Shown piece after piece: positions 1 through 11,172 of a stretch of 64,000 nt of DNA. The stretch is taken from the NCBI GenBank assembly GCA_027257055.1, contig JAPVLO010000146.1:2852001-2916000 (forward strand), given 5' to 3'. How positions within the stretch are numbered: position 1 is the first letter of the stretch; every line of letters begins with the position of its first letter. The notes beneath the pieces are model-generated. The model made no database searches, was not told where the DNA came from, and was given only the letters and a program-made list of their open reading frames with translations. This stretch comes from Cephalopachus bancanus (Eukaryota > Chordata > Mammalia > Primates > Tarsiidae). Position numbers and translations under genes: made by a program.

Positions 1-959
1 TGAAGGAAAGGGCTTCAGTCAGCCACAATGCAGTAGAAGTATTTCTCAAACTATCTCTTTAACACTTTAAAACTTCTTGATCCTGTTCTTGCATAATTGG
101 ACTGTCTGGTGTCATCACCTTGAATCTGCCATACTTCCTGCACAATAACTTAATATATATTATTCATGTGGAATTATTTGGAAAGATGGCTACCATTTTT
201 AATCTGAAAATTTGTTTCCAATCACAGAGTCTCAAGATACTAGCCTTTAGAGCTCAATTTCATGCCTCCAAAATTTCAAATATTTTTTGGTTTCTTCCTC
301 CAGGAAGCTTTCATGGCACAAAATCTGGGTTTGTTGTCACACTCATATGCTCCTGTCACATCATGGATTTCTCCATCAAAACATTTTCCACAGCAGATTG
401 CAATTCCCTATTGATTTGTATCTGTCTTTCAGTGGTCTATAAGTGATATGAGATAGAGGAAATCATCTTGCTTTGTATTCTCAGTGCACAGCACAGACAG
501 TGCCTTGGTTCCAAAAAAGTAGTGTTTTAGTGTACTAGTAAAGAACAGTTTATATCAACTCTGTTTAACAGAGATGAATATTTGTTGACTTTACTGAAAT
601 TCTTTTCTTTAACTCCTCATTTTTGTGATTACTGTGATTACTTGTCAGTGTATTCTTCCAAACACACTCCTTTCTAATTATTTTATATAATTATTTTTCT
701 TTCTATATATGCAATTTGCCTAGTCAAATATTTTATAGTAGATTTAACTATAGTCTCACAAAAACTGAGGTGAAGTATGACTGAGACGTGAGTGTTACTA
801 TGAAATGAGTGAAGGAGAACTAAAAGACCAGAGGTCTGACAAAGTGTGTTCATGGAAACTTAGAAATATATGTGATTGCTGTATTTGTACTAATGATCAA
901 ATCAATTTCCCCACTGAAATACCCCCGGTGCTTCTCATTACCTTTGTTGCAGGAGTTTT

Positions 960-1530
960 GAACTCCATTGTCAGCTTAAACCAGCAACCTCAGGTTCTTA
1001 TCCCATGACCAAGAAGATTAAGGAACGTGGACACCAAAAGTATGAGTGAAAGAAGAAGTTTATTAAACAATAAAGCTCTCCAGAAAAAGAGAAGGGGCCC
1101 GAAATGGGTAACCGATATTAGGAGTTTGTGGTTGTACTTTATCTTTTCTGGGGGCATTTCTCTCATTTACATCTCATTTGTCCCTTACTTTCTGAAACCC
1201 AATTTTTATTGTGCATGCATGTCCTTGACCAAAGTTACTCCATCTTGAATATTAGCCATAAGTACCACAGAAAAACCATAATGCAAATGCTATATTAATG
1301 ATGTTATAATAAGCCAAGGTCAAGTTAGAACATTTAGTTAAGCTACTGCGCCTGTGTTTAAGCAGCAAAATGTCTTTTAGAAGTACATCCTGGGTTGAGA
1401 GGATGTACTTAACCATATTAACCACATTTTCAGCCAACAATTATATAATGGGGGTGGTGCAGGGGACATTCCCACAGGTGTTAAGTCTCCTCGAGACCCT
1501 CCCTCTCTGCCTGCCTAACCAACTTCTGAC
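960..1530 (-). repeat. Possible degraded LTR, antisense
   Basis: The block has more GC than its surroundings and contains 'gaagtttattaaac', which on the minus strand reads as an AATAAA-like polyadenylation context. The texture resembles a medium-old endogenous retroviral LTR in antisense orientation. I cannot name the family and did not find clear target-site duplications, so the boundaries are approximate. It may be another kind of interspersed repeat. Confidence 0.28.
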
Positions 1531-3359
1531 TATCTCCTCTTACCTTCAACATGAATGTAGAATTCCAAAATTCATTATATTGTTTCTCCATGGTCAGTCT
1601 CATTTTATGCTTCTAGTCACTAAATTTCAGTACCTTATGTGATCTCACTTGGAATTATTCATGAACTGCCTTAATTGTAGGTGTTTATTAGTGGCTAATG
1701 CTCTTATAAATATTACTTACCTTCTCAACTAGATTATATGGTCCTTAACATAAATATTACTCATCGTATCTTCAATAATATGCATTATAAATGTTAATGA
1801 TTAATTGAATTTTGCATGACATTACACATTTCAAATAAGTACAATGTAATAGTAAAATGCAGGAAGATTTATTTTTGTGTGAACATAAGGATAATGCAAT
1901 TAGTATCTGAATGAAAACTTAACTTCTCCAAGTGATTTTCTCAGAATTTTACTCTCTGTTCTCTGGACGCTTGGATATATAATTTTTAACAGTATGGCCT
2001 CCTGGTTGCTTGTTATTAGAATGCTCTGAAATTGTTATTAAGTTGTTCATGGTTCACCCCTCAATTGGGGAGTGGAGGGAAAGAGAAAATGTTTGGAAAG
2101 GTTAGACAGGCAATTAGGAGACTCAAAATTAACTTCTAATCTTGTACTAAGTTCTGTTTTTAGTGGCCTTTATGATACCTCTTGATGTTCTCCCATAACC
2201 CTATTGCCCTGCTTGTTGAAGAAGAGAGATTTATATAAACTGCTTCAATCTGCCACTCCTGTGATGGGTAGGAAGCACTTATTGATGGAGCATGTGATTT
2301 GGGAGAGGTGTCTTATGCAGAAAAAAATATTGTAGCTATAAGACTACACACAAATTACTGATCCCAGTGGTTCATCAGTTTCCTGAGTAGTAAATTGATC
2401 CAACTTGGGTTAGATGATCTTCTAAGTCACCTCTGGTATTCACATTCTTATATGTAAATACTATAAGAAAGGAATTGGCAGTAGTGGGAAACTGCAAGGG
2501 GGGAGGGCACACTTCAACAATAAGGGTATCTGATCTCAAACCAGGCGAAGTGGGGACCAAAGTGAAGCCCAAACTTTACCTGTGCAATGACCATTTGTAT
2601 ATCTAATCCTGAATTGTACCTCACATCTGTTTAAAAAAAAGAATATAAAACCTATTCTAAAAAAAAAGACAAGGAATGAAAAAAGTTCTTGGAAGGAGTA
2701 AATGCTATATAAAAACTAAAGACTGCATTCTCTACTCTTCACTGTTGGAAAGAAGAATTCCCTTCACATATGTCCCTGAATTAGGACCTGGAGTTAAACT
2801 CTACTCAGTCTGTGGGAGTGCAGTTAAAAGATTGCTTGCCTTAATCCACCTAATGGTAGACTCTTGTGTGGATTCTGGTTCCCATGAAAAAAAAAGTATT
2901 GGAATGATCAGCATTTCCCAAGATCGCATCAAGTATTTCTCTGGTACTCGGGAAGATTAAGATGGTATACTGATATTTTACTAAATAGCATTGGATAAAT
3001 GATAAAAAAAAGTTTCAAATTTTTTTTTTTGGATATCAGTGAGACTGTCTCAACTTTATATTACTATTTACCACTTAAAAACTTGTAAGTATTTGCTACT
3101 CTTCCTTTAAACCAATGAGACAGAGAATCAGAGTCTAGACACAGTAGTTAGAATTTAATAGTATTATCTGTACTTTTCTTGAATATATTTTATGATTACC
3201 TTCTATTTTTGGCATGTGATACTGATTTTCCATTTATACACCTGCTAAGATTTTGTTTTTAAAGTAGTTTGTTTATAAAAGTTTTTCTTTTTGTAAATTT
3301 TAAAAGTAAGTTATAAAAAAGTCAACTTAAAGAAAGTATTACAGAAAATATAGCGTGAC

Positions 3360-3912
3360 TGGCCCCAAATCATAAAAGTATGAGAAGCTTGGGAAGAAAT
3401 AGAGTGAATCAGTAAGGGGCCAGCAGGAAACTGATGACAAGGTCAATTGGTTTAACTAAAGGGAATTTAGTGTAGGGATAGTGAACATGGTGGGGAGGCC
3501 TAAGGTAACGAACAAGGGATGGGAAGTATCTAAGGGCTTGTAATAGTGGGGAGCTGTTAGCACTTCTGGTCTCAGGAGGCACAGGAAGGGCTGCTAATAA
3601 TGCAGGAGATGGGAGGGGCAAGAAGGCCTCAGAACAAGAGCTCTAATTCTGCATCGCACCCACTGCTAGCAACTGGAGATCATCTAGGAGGAAGGGGTTG
3701 AGGGATAAGTCCTTTTGAGCTCTGTTTCCTTCTGTCCTTTGGATGCTGATCTGCTGTCAGTGCCTCCACTGGCTGAACTCAATCAGAAATCAGAGGATAA
3801 GGGATCCCCAGTGATGGAAATTCATACTCCATGGGGCACAAAGCAGGGCAGAGAGGGAGAAGAGAGGATTGAAATCAGCAAGAAGGGGCACACAGAAACA
3901 TCCAACTTGTAG
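3360..3912 (+). repeat. Old interspersed repeat, family not named
   Basis: A GC-richer, purine-rich block ('ggggccagcaggaaactgat', then 'gctgaactcaatcagaaatc', then 'gggcacaaagcagggcagag') that resembles a recurrent primate interspersed sequence. I cannot assign the family with confidence. The 65-residue frame inside it (3715-3912) has no recognisable domain and is not called a gene. Confidence 0.35.
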
Positions 3913-4429
3913 GGAGACTTTAAGGTTCTCCTCCAGAGTTAACATTGTGATTTTAGTTATGCCAGTTCTGCAACTACATGGCCTTAATCCACTACTTACA
4001 TATATGAAGTGGTGATATTCAAGGTATTTAACACTGAGATCTGACCAGTCAGAGTAGATGCCATAAACCTCCTGCCAACCAGGTTTTTTTAAAAAACCCT
4101 CAGGGGTGGGGGAGGGGAAAAATCCCTCAGTTTCAGTACTGGAGGCAGAATTGGAGGAAGTGGGATAGGGCTGACTAGGTAGGGATTAGAGCAGGCAGGC
4201 TGAGGGACACTCGGTTAGTTCTGGGTTAGCAGTATTTCAGTAATTTAAAGGTCACAGAGCCTAATTTATTAGATTCAAGGTATCTAGGTATTGTGTGTGC
4301 AGGCTGAGGACCAGCCTTACTGGTATCTGAGAAGTGAGAGCAGAATCCCTGTCCCCTGATCTCCATGAGATACTTGACTGATGTGACTTTGATCACCTAT
4401 GTGACCTGCATAAAGGGGCATGGAAGATT

Positions 4430-4622
4430 GAACTCTTGTTTTTTCACTGAGCCTTTGTACCTTCTTTCTGGTACTTGGATCTTTGTTCACACTTTTGCTT
4501 GTGAACTTACTCTCCTTAATGGTTTTTATATTTCCAAAAAGGAACTGTATTGTTTTGTATGTATCCCACTGTACCTACTGCAGTTCCTTAAACATGGTAG
4601 ATGCTCAATAAATATTTTCTAG
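4430..4622 (+). repeat. L2-like LINE 3' end fragment
   Basis: It ends in 'gtagatgctcaataaatatt', the typical end of L2 and MIR elements, preceded by a pyrimidine-rich segment as in L2 3' ends. It is strongly diverged and short. MIR is the alternative. Confidence 0.45.
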
Positions 4623-5932
4623 AGAACATTTCATTGGTAATTCATTTTGATCATTCTGAAAGGAAGATATAAGCCAACTTCCAGAGACCTTTCAATTACA
4701 GATATTGGGTTTGGGGGTGTTCTTTATGTATTTCATTCTTTATCACTCATCACAACCAAAGCTTTTCTGTTAAGGAAATTGAGTTCAATAGAGCTGTTAT
4801 TGGGTTTCTACATTTCTACTCCTTTCATTCCAGTTTTAAAATTCATTTTATGAAGTTAAATACATATAGATATGACTATAAAATTCATTAACATCACATT
4901 AATGTCATTTATAGTAACAATGTTCTAGAAAATTTTGTATTTTCTAAGTTACTTTGAAAGTTTAAAAAATTTTAGTTTTTTTGTATAATAATATAAAGAT
5001 TTAAGTAGTTTTAGAGATTTGAGGAACTATGTGGAAAATAGTTATTGAATGCTCCAGAGAAAGCTAATGGCAAAGCAATTTAATTTAGAGATGTTAACTT
5101 TATTTGATTCAAGGTATAGTTGGCATGATTTTAGTACTGATCTTATTTGTGTCTCCACATTTTACTGTTATGTTGACTTTTTATCTCTATTAACATTTTA
5201 ACTAGATATTCTTTAACATTTTTATATGTGCAGCATACTAAAGGGGATTACTTTTCCTTAAAATAGCACATACTTCATTACGTAATCACTTAAAATGAAG
5301 GTACTCATTAGTTAGACCTTTTACTTGTAAAATATAGTTGCATTGTGAATGTGTTTCTCTTTTGCCATAACTATGTTTGCTCATAACATTATTTTTTCTT
5401 TGTATGTGAAAATGTGGCATTTCATATAGCCACGCTTATTCAAGCACAAACACAGCTTTATAGTTTCTTTAACTGTGAAGAGCCAAGTCACTAGCTAATC
5501 ATTTAATTGTGGACTTTTAATACTCTATTTTAAAAAGAAATATGAGCAAGTTTTAGCAAGCATTAATCTGGAGGGAAATAAAATTTTTCAACCCAAAACA
5601 TCAATGTCTTACTCCAAGATATTTAATTTTTTAATTGTATGTTGCCTGTATAAAAATTATAATTTGCAAATAAATGAGTCATTTTCTTCTATATTGAAGG
5701 TACTAAACAAATATAAACTGCTATTTGATTTTCCTTCTATATAGCATATTAATAATTCCAAAGAAAATGTATACGAAAATGTTTTTTGTTGATAATACTT
5801 AACTTCATTTATTTATTGATAACAAATGCTGATTTTCTTGAAGTCACAATAAATATTAAAATGAGCAATCATGGACATTTGCCAATATAATGAAAATGTA
5901 TGTAAGAAACTTATAATTTTGTAATTGGGACA

Positions 5933-6010
5933 ACCCTAACAAGAGTTTGAGTGACAAATCGAGGGCTTTGCTCAATTCTCTTTCTCTCTCTGTGTTGGTG
6001 TGTTTTTCAG
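5933..6010 (+). promoter_or_regulatory. ZFPM2: 3' splice site of the ZFPM2 exon: branch point, pyrimidine tract, AG
   Basis: A pyrimidine-rich run (about 5970-6009, 'ctcaattctctttctctctc' then 'tgtgttggtgtgtttttcag') ends in AG at 6009-6010. A good branch-point match, 'ccctaac', lies near 5935-5941, about 70 nt upstream of the exon. That is rather far, so another adenosine such as one near 5952-5957 ('gagtgac') could be used. The exon then begins with GT, so acceptor and a donor-like motif abut (see findings). Confidence 0.75.
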
Positions 6011-6112
6011 GTGATGATGAAGGAATCCAGGAGACAGCAGAATCAGATGGGGACACACAGTCAGAGAAGCCAGGGCAACCTGGAGTTGAGACAGATGACT
6101 GGGATGGACCAG
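6011..6112 (+). CDS. ZFPM2: ZFPM2 (FOG-2) internal coding exon, probably coding exon 3
   Basis: This exon encodes part of ZFPM2/FOG-2, a nuclear multi-zinc-finger cofactor that binds the N-terminal finger of GATA4/5/6 and modulates their targets in heart, gonad and diaphragm development. The exon is 102 nt, bounded by 'ttttcag' at 6010 and 'ccag|gtagga' at 6112/6113. It is phase 1 at both ends: a glycine codon is completed at the start, 33 whole codons follow, and the first base of another glycine codon closes it. The peptide begins [20 protein letters not shown] and ends [10 protein letters not shown]. As I recall human FOG-2, it matches residue for residue and sits after the acidic N-terminus and before the 'ELEVFQKDGE' segment. 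This acidic, probably disordered stretch contains no zinc finger. The open frame extends upstream to an ATG at 5947, but that is intronic and not a start. No other ZFPM2 exon was found in the window. Confidence 0.93.
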
Positions 6113-8194
6113 GTAGGACAGAAAATTTTAAATTCAACAATTTGATTCTATATAGAAATTCATATATTTTATCTCAAACTTTACTTAACTCAAATAAATG
6201 TTTTTGATTGTGCTGGCTACATAGGAGCTTAAATAAATATCATTTTAAAAGAGTTTGATATTTTTTGTTAAATAAACTATAAAAACCAACGTATTATCTC
6301 TGCTTGATGTCTCATCACTTTTACATTCATATTTATATAAAATTAGTCAATTCTGCTTGCTTTTTCTTTGAACAGAGAATCTTTAAGCTACACCCAAATT
6401 CAAATTGGGCACAATTTTAAGGCTTACAAACAAGAAACAGTAATATTTCAAAGGACTACCATTTTCAGTTTAGTCATGTTGTAAGTCATGGATTGAACCT
6501 TAATGTATATGTAGAAGTTTAGAAAGTATCCAATATCCCCTCCTTTGATTCAAGGTTGTGGTAACATTTTCATTTTTATTGATTTTAGAATTCTGACATT
6601 TATTCATTTCAAGAAAAACTAAAACTAATAAAAAACTCCACAGCACCAATATAACTTTATGTAAACATATAATGCCTACAAGAACTCTGTGGAAAAATAT
6701 CTTTATATTTGGTGCCAAGTGATTTACTATGGATGGTATATTTATAAATGGAGACTATTATGTCATAAGGTTTAAGAATATAAGTGAGTTTTGAAATAGT
6801 TTTAGCTGTAATTTCCAAAGCAGTAACATTTTTCATTAAGAAAGATCCCTGTATTTCAATCACATTTTCATCCTTGCATGACTTTGCAAATTGCTCTCTG
6901 CTGTGCGTGAAGAAGAGAGGAACTCCAGTGGTAATTTTCTGAAACCAGCAGCTGGAAAATATAATGCAAACAAAAATGAAGATACAGTATATCTGATTAT
7001 TATGATGTCATTTCTAATGCTATTCATCATACACACAAATGTTTGTATTCTGTATACTATAACATAATGCTGTACAAGATTTTAGATCAGAATGTATTAT
7101 ATTTAAAATACCATGCTACCACATTTTAAGAGTTCACAAGAAAATGCAGACTTCTGTCATTTTCACTTTATTGCATAATGTTTCTGTCTTCTCAAGGTGT
7201 GAAAGAATTTCCTTGATTATAAAAGGAGAAAAGTAAATCTTAGTTTTGTCATTGAGGTTATATTTAACTTAAAAAGAGTATGGGAAATATATATCTTAGA
7301 GTTTTTTTAATTCATGGAATTAAGTATGTATATACTATGTAGACGAGTTTTTACATTTAAAATTATATTTGATGGCCTTTTAGATAAGCCTGCTTACTAA
7401 AAGGTACATTCTGTCTTACTCTCTTGGTGGGGCCAGTTTTTTGGGGAGGTGGTAGGTTTTCTGTTTTGTTTTTGCTTGGGGTCCACAGCTTTCCCAGGCA
7501 CTAGATAAGTAAGCCAATTTAGGGGGTGATGAACTGGTAAAACTGTGCTGCACACCCAGTGCTACTTTTTTCAGAAAGCTTTTCCCATAAATGAAGTTTT
7601 ACTTTTGATTAAAAAAAAAAAAAAGAAAATAGGAAGAGAAGGCAAGCAAGAGTAAAAAAAAAAAAATACTGCCATTCAAGATACAATTCTTTTTTTTAAA
7701 AATTTCCACTTAATGTATTTTATGTACTTGACTTAATATAATTTTTATTTAGTTGATATTGGTGAAAATCCTTAAACTCTTTTTTTGGATATGTCAAAAC
7801 TTTAAAGGGAAAAATATATGTCTCTAAGCATGTATGCCTATAAGAAAATTTTTTCTTTGTGTATTATAAAATTGATAAAACATTTTCCTCCATAGATATT
7901 TAGCAAAAAATGGGCTTTATTATTATGAAATCCCCTGAGGTTGATTCATAATAAAAGAATATCTCTTAGATAGTTATTACTTTTCAAGGTAGAACATTCA
8001 TTTCTTTCCTTCAATCAGGAGATTCAGGAGAGAAGGTAATGGGGTATGTTTGTACCCTTGCTATTGCATAGATAGCAATTAATTCAATATTTTTACTCCA
8101 AATTTTGTTATTTATGAGATGGTTTGACACTTTCCAACTGTATCGAGGAGAGAAAATTGTCCAGTATTTAGTTACAGTTTCTAACCGCTATAGA

Positions 8195-8370
8195 AAACGG
8201 GCTCTAGATTCCATGAATTTAGGTTCACATTCTGGATTTGACATTCACTAGCTGGGAGATTTTTGGCAAATTGCTTAATCTCACTTCGCCTATATCCTTG
8301 TTTGTGAAAGATAGAAAACAATATTTACAATTCTTACTGAATTAAATCAGATCATACACATAAAATGATA
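8195..8370 (+). repeat. MIR SINE relic, sense
   Basis: It carries the MIR core order: 'cactagctgggagatttttg', then 'gcaaattgcttaatctcact', then a segment matching 'gtaaaatg..ataat'. This is the ancient tRNA-derived, mammal-wide SINE. It is diverged and truncated at both ends. Confidence 0.75.
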
Positions 8371-9344
8371 ATGATTGTTATTTTGGCTTTGGAATTGTGT
8401 TTTAAAGCAAAACCCTTAAAATTTTTCAGTTTTTAATGCTTAGAAGTGTATCTGATACAGCAAAGGGTAAAATTTGTATTACTAATTTAGTTCTGAGTTT
8501 AGCCACAAGTTATTGGTTAAGATAATTAGGTAATGTACCCAGTGTGATGGCAAGGTCTCCTAGTTTAAGGCCCTCCTACTCAGTTCTGACAGTCTTCCTG
8601 AGCAGGACAATTTTCTCTAAAAATAGAACAGAATCAAAGGACTAGGAAATTATCTAAAGAATTTGAGGCATAAAGCTGACATCATTTAAGATGGATCAGG
8701 GTTTATCTTCTTTTTAAAGAGTTTGATTAAAGACAATTCCACAACCTTTCTTGATGGTTCAGTTTAATAATGAATCAACTCTTGTGTGAAGTGTTCTATT
8801 TTTATCAAATGTGAATTTCGTGTTGCAAAAATGTGTTTTTCTTTTTTTGTTATTCAACTAAAAGATATGTTTAGTAATTGCAATTGCTGACACCTTTGTT
8901 AGTTCTTATAATTAGGTGGAACCTAGACAGTATTTAGAAAATTATCTTACATGTAAATATTTTTGTGATGAAAGTATTTAATGTTTAAAGGTTTGTTTAA
9001 ATATTCTTCAAATTTCTATGAATCTTTCATGGTTTGAATGGAAAGCTAGACACACACTAAGCTAGTAAGGTTCAGACCAACATAAAAGTCATTACCTCAA
9101 TATTTCTCACTTCTCTTTTAAAATTTCATTGTTCTTTCTTGCTTTAGAAAGAAATTACCCTGGTACCTCTTTGCCTGGAATCTAATTCGTATAGTATTTG
9201 CTTTTTATCTCTATTTGCCTCTATTTTATTTATATAATTTGTCTTCTTTTAAGTAAATACCCCTTCTTTTCTTAGATCATACTCACAAACTTCATGTTTT
9301 GTCACCATCACAATTCTTCAGTTTGCCAATATTCTTATACATTT

Positions 9345-9420
9345 AATTATTCAACCAATATTTATTGAGCATTTATTGTACAACAATGAATGTGAAAAGT
9401 GCTAGGGAGAAGTCCCAAAA
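9345..9420. repeat. MIR/L2-type fragment
   Basis: 'caatatttattgagcattta' followed by 'aagtgctagg' resembles the tail region shared by MIR and L2. It is too short to decide family or orientation. Confidence 0.4.
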
Positions 9421-9618
9421 TGTAGCACAATGGTGGCCACACTCTCCCTTTTTGATGTCATTTCTTCCCTTTAGACTTCTTTAGTTATTTATGTACTGTA
9501 TTTGGGTAACTGATGCAATAATTAAGCATCACAAACTGGAAGGTAGAGTGTGGACTTAACTGTAGAATAAAGTATTTTAGAGTCAGACAGATCTGTACTT
9601 GCGCTTACACAGATTCTT

Positions 9619-9836
9619 TTTTTTTTCCCCCCTGAGTTGGAGTCTCACTCTGTCGCCCAGACTGGAGTGCAATGGCCGCTCCTGGCCACCGCAGCCTCGA
9701 CCTGCGGGGCTCTGGCGATCCTTCCGCCTCAGCCTTCCAAGGAGCTGGAACTACAGGCGCGCGCTACCACGCTCGGCTAATTTTTGATTTATTGTAGAGA
9801 TGAGGTCTTGAACCCGCGGGCTCAGGCAATCCATAC
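9619..9836 (-). mobile_element. Alu SINE, antisense, 5'-truncated (copy A)
   Basis: The reverse complement of a dimeric Alu: a T-run, then 'gagttggagtctcactctgt', a complete right arm, and only part of the left arm, where the family's 'ctgcccaggcgggtc' segment is missing. It is bracketed by a 12-bp direct repeat 'acacagattctt' at 9607-9618 and 9837-9848, so truncation happened at insertion. It lies about 75 bp from an oppositely oriented Alu. Confidence 0.93.
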
Positions 9837-9911
9837 ACACAGATTCTTAAGGCTGTGCGACACGCCTCAGTTTTCTTATCTTTAAAATGAGAATAATAAA
9901 AACGACCTTAA

Positions 9912-10236
9912 GCCGGGCTCGGTGGCTCAGCCTTTAATTCCCCGCCTTTGGGAGGCTGAGGTGAGTGGATTGCCTGAGCCCGCGGGTTCGAGACCCGCCT
10001 GGGCAGCGAGACCTCATCTCTACTATAAATCAAAAAATCAGCCGGGCGTGGTAGCGCGCGCCTGTAGTTCCGGCTACTCGGAAGGCTGAGGCGGAAGGAT
10101 CGCCGGAGCCCAGCAGGTCGAGGCTGCGGTGGCCGGGAGCGGCCCACTGCACTCCAGTCCGGGCGACCGAGTGAGACTCCAACTCAAAAAAAAAAGACTG
10201 CTGGGGAGAGGAATAAAAAATAAAATAAAATAAAAT
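9912..10236 (+). mobile_element. Full-length dimeric Alu SINE, sense (copy B)
   Basis: It starts 'gccgggctcggtggctcag' and has both arms, ending 'gagactccaactc' plus an A-run. The flanking duplication 'aaaacgacctt' ends at about 9909 and recurs at 10237-10247. The 3' tail is unusual: after the first A-run comes a non-A stretch (about 10197-10211, 'gactgctggggagagg') and then an AAAAT-type repeat before the duplication. It contains the perfect 'gcgggttcgagacccgc' core. This is the short-spacer subfamily. Confidence 0.95.
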
Positions 10237-10513
10237 AAAACGACCTTGAGTCACTGTGATGAGCATGAAATTTGAAAAAAATGATGTTTACAAAGTATCT
10301 AGCTCAGAGGTTTGGAGAGAGTGGGACTTGCTGAACGTTAGTGGCTTTCCCTTACCCTAAGACTCAACGTTGTTAAACACTTTACAAATCTGTCCTCAGA
10401 CTGATCTAAGGTTGGAACATTGATCCTATTTTGAAAACAGGGTTTACATCCTTAGCTCTCTCTTTTAAGAAAATATTTAGAATCCATATTCCATGGCTAA
10501 AGGCCACCTTATA

Positions 10514-11073
10514 TGAAGGAAGACCCAAAATAAACCAGAATTTTTAAATAAAATTTGTGTATTTAGTGTTAATGTTTAAATTTCAGTCGCCTTCAAAGTA
10601 CTGTCTGTTTGATGCAGTGCACCTACTGAAACACTTATACCACTGCCCCAGACTGTTTGGAACTCGTCAACTTTGGTGCCTTTTAGTGCTTCTGCTGTTT
10701 TTTATTTCATCTCTTCTACACAGGCAAACCATTTCTTTTGAGGATTTTTTTTTCATCCAGGAAACAAACAAAAAATCACTTGGGGAGAGATCAGGTGAAT
10801 AGGGAAGGTGGGGCACAGGGATGATGCTGCTTTTGATCAAATACTGCTGAACACTCAGGGTGGTGTGGGCTTGTAAACATCCATCATGAAGTGGCCAAAT
10901 TGTATCTTCAAAAAAAAAAAAAATCACTGAAGCTAAACTAAGCCTCTCACAACAACGCTAGCTGGCATACTGATGCCGATGTGTTCCTAGAACACTTGCC
11001 TAACAGGGTAAGCCTGTAATACAAAAGACCTGACCTCCAAAAAATAATTTTGATTTTTTTTATCCTCCACTCA
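10514..11073 (-). mobile_element. Mariner-like DNA transposon relic, minus strand (copy 1)
   Basis: This is a 560-bp deletion derivative flanked by TA dinucleotides (10512-10513 and 11074-11075), as expected for Tc1/mariner insertion. The ends form an imperfect inverted repeat related to that of copy 2 at 42702-43302, and the two copies align over their length in opposite orientation. The internal sequence encodes decayed transposase on the minus strand, including 'YSPDLSPSDF' of the catalytic region and a C-terminal 'YFEGD' (10586-10600). The family name is not certain. Confidence 0.85.
10586..10927 (-). pseudogene. Decayed mariner transposase, C-terminal part
   Basis: The minus-strand open frame 10667-10927 gives a peptide with 'HTTLSVQQYL' and 'PYSPDLSPSDFLF', matching the mariner (D,D34D) transposase around its last catalytic aspartate. 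Downstream, a shifted frame restores the typical C-terminus ending 'YFEGD'. Frame breaks, poly-A expansion and loss of most N-terminal sequence make it nonfunctional. In its intact form the enzyme cuts at the terminal inverted repeats and inserts at TA. Confidence 0.8.
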
Positions 11074-11172
11074 TATGCTTAGATTTACAAGGATATGTAG
11101 AGTGACAATTTATGTAAATTCTTACAAATCCATTATCTACCTCCATGAAATAAGCTTTTAAAAGTCATACCT

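Larger units (their letters stand above)
1..6010 (+). other. ZFPM2: ZFPM2 intron upstream of the recognised exon (3' part)
   Basis: This is AT-rich noncoding DNA leading into the acceptor at 6010. No other ZFPM2 exon was found here. The open frames are short and lack codon-like composition. Stretches without a recognised feature are about 1-960, 1530-3360, 3912-4430 and 4620-5930; in these I see only AT-rich sequence with short A or T runs. The intron call rests on the exon identity and its splice signals; no upstream exon lies in the window. Confidence 0.85.

Noticed and set aside
5947..6207. 86-codon frame starting with ATG before the ZFPM2 exon
   Set aside because: Only 6011-6112 is coding. 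The ATG and first residues lie in the pyrimidine tract of the intron, and the end lies beyond the donor.
9985..10001. Possible tRNA gene, because of the T-arm-like hairpin
   Set aside because: No acceptor stem, D-arm or anticodon arm surrounds it; it is the B-box part of an Alu.
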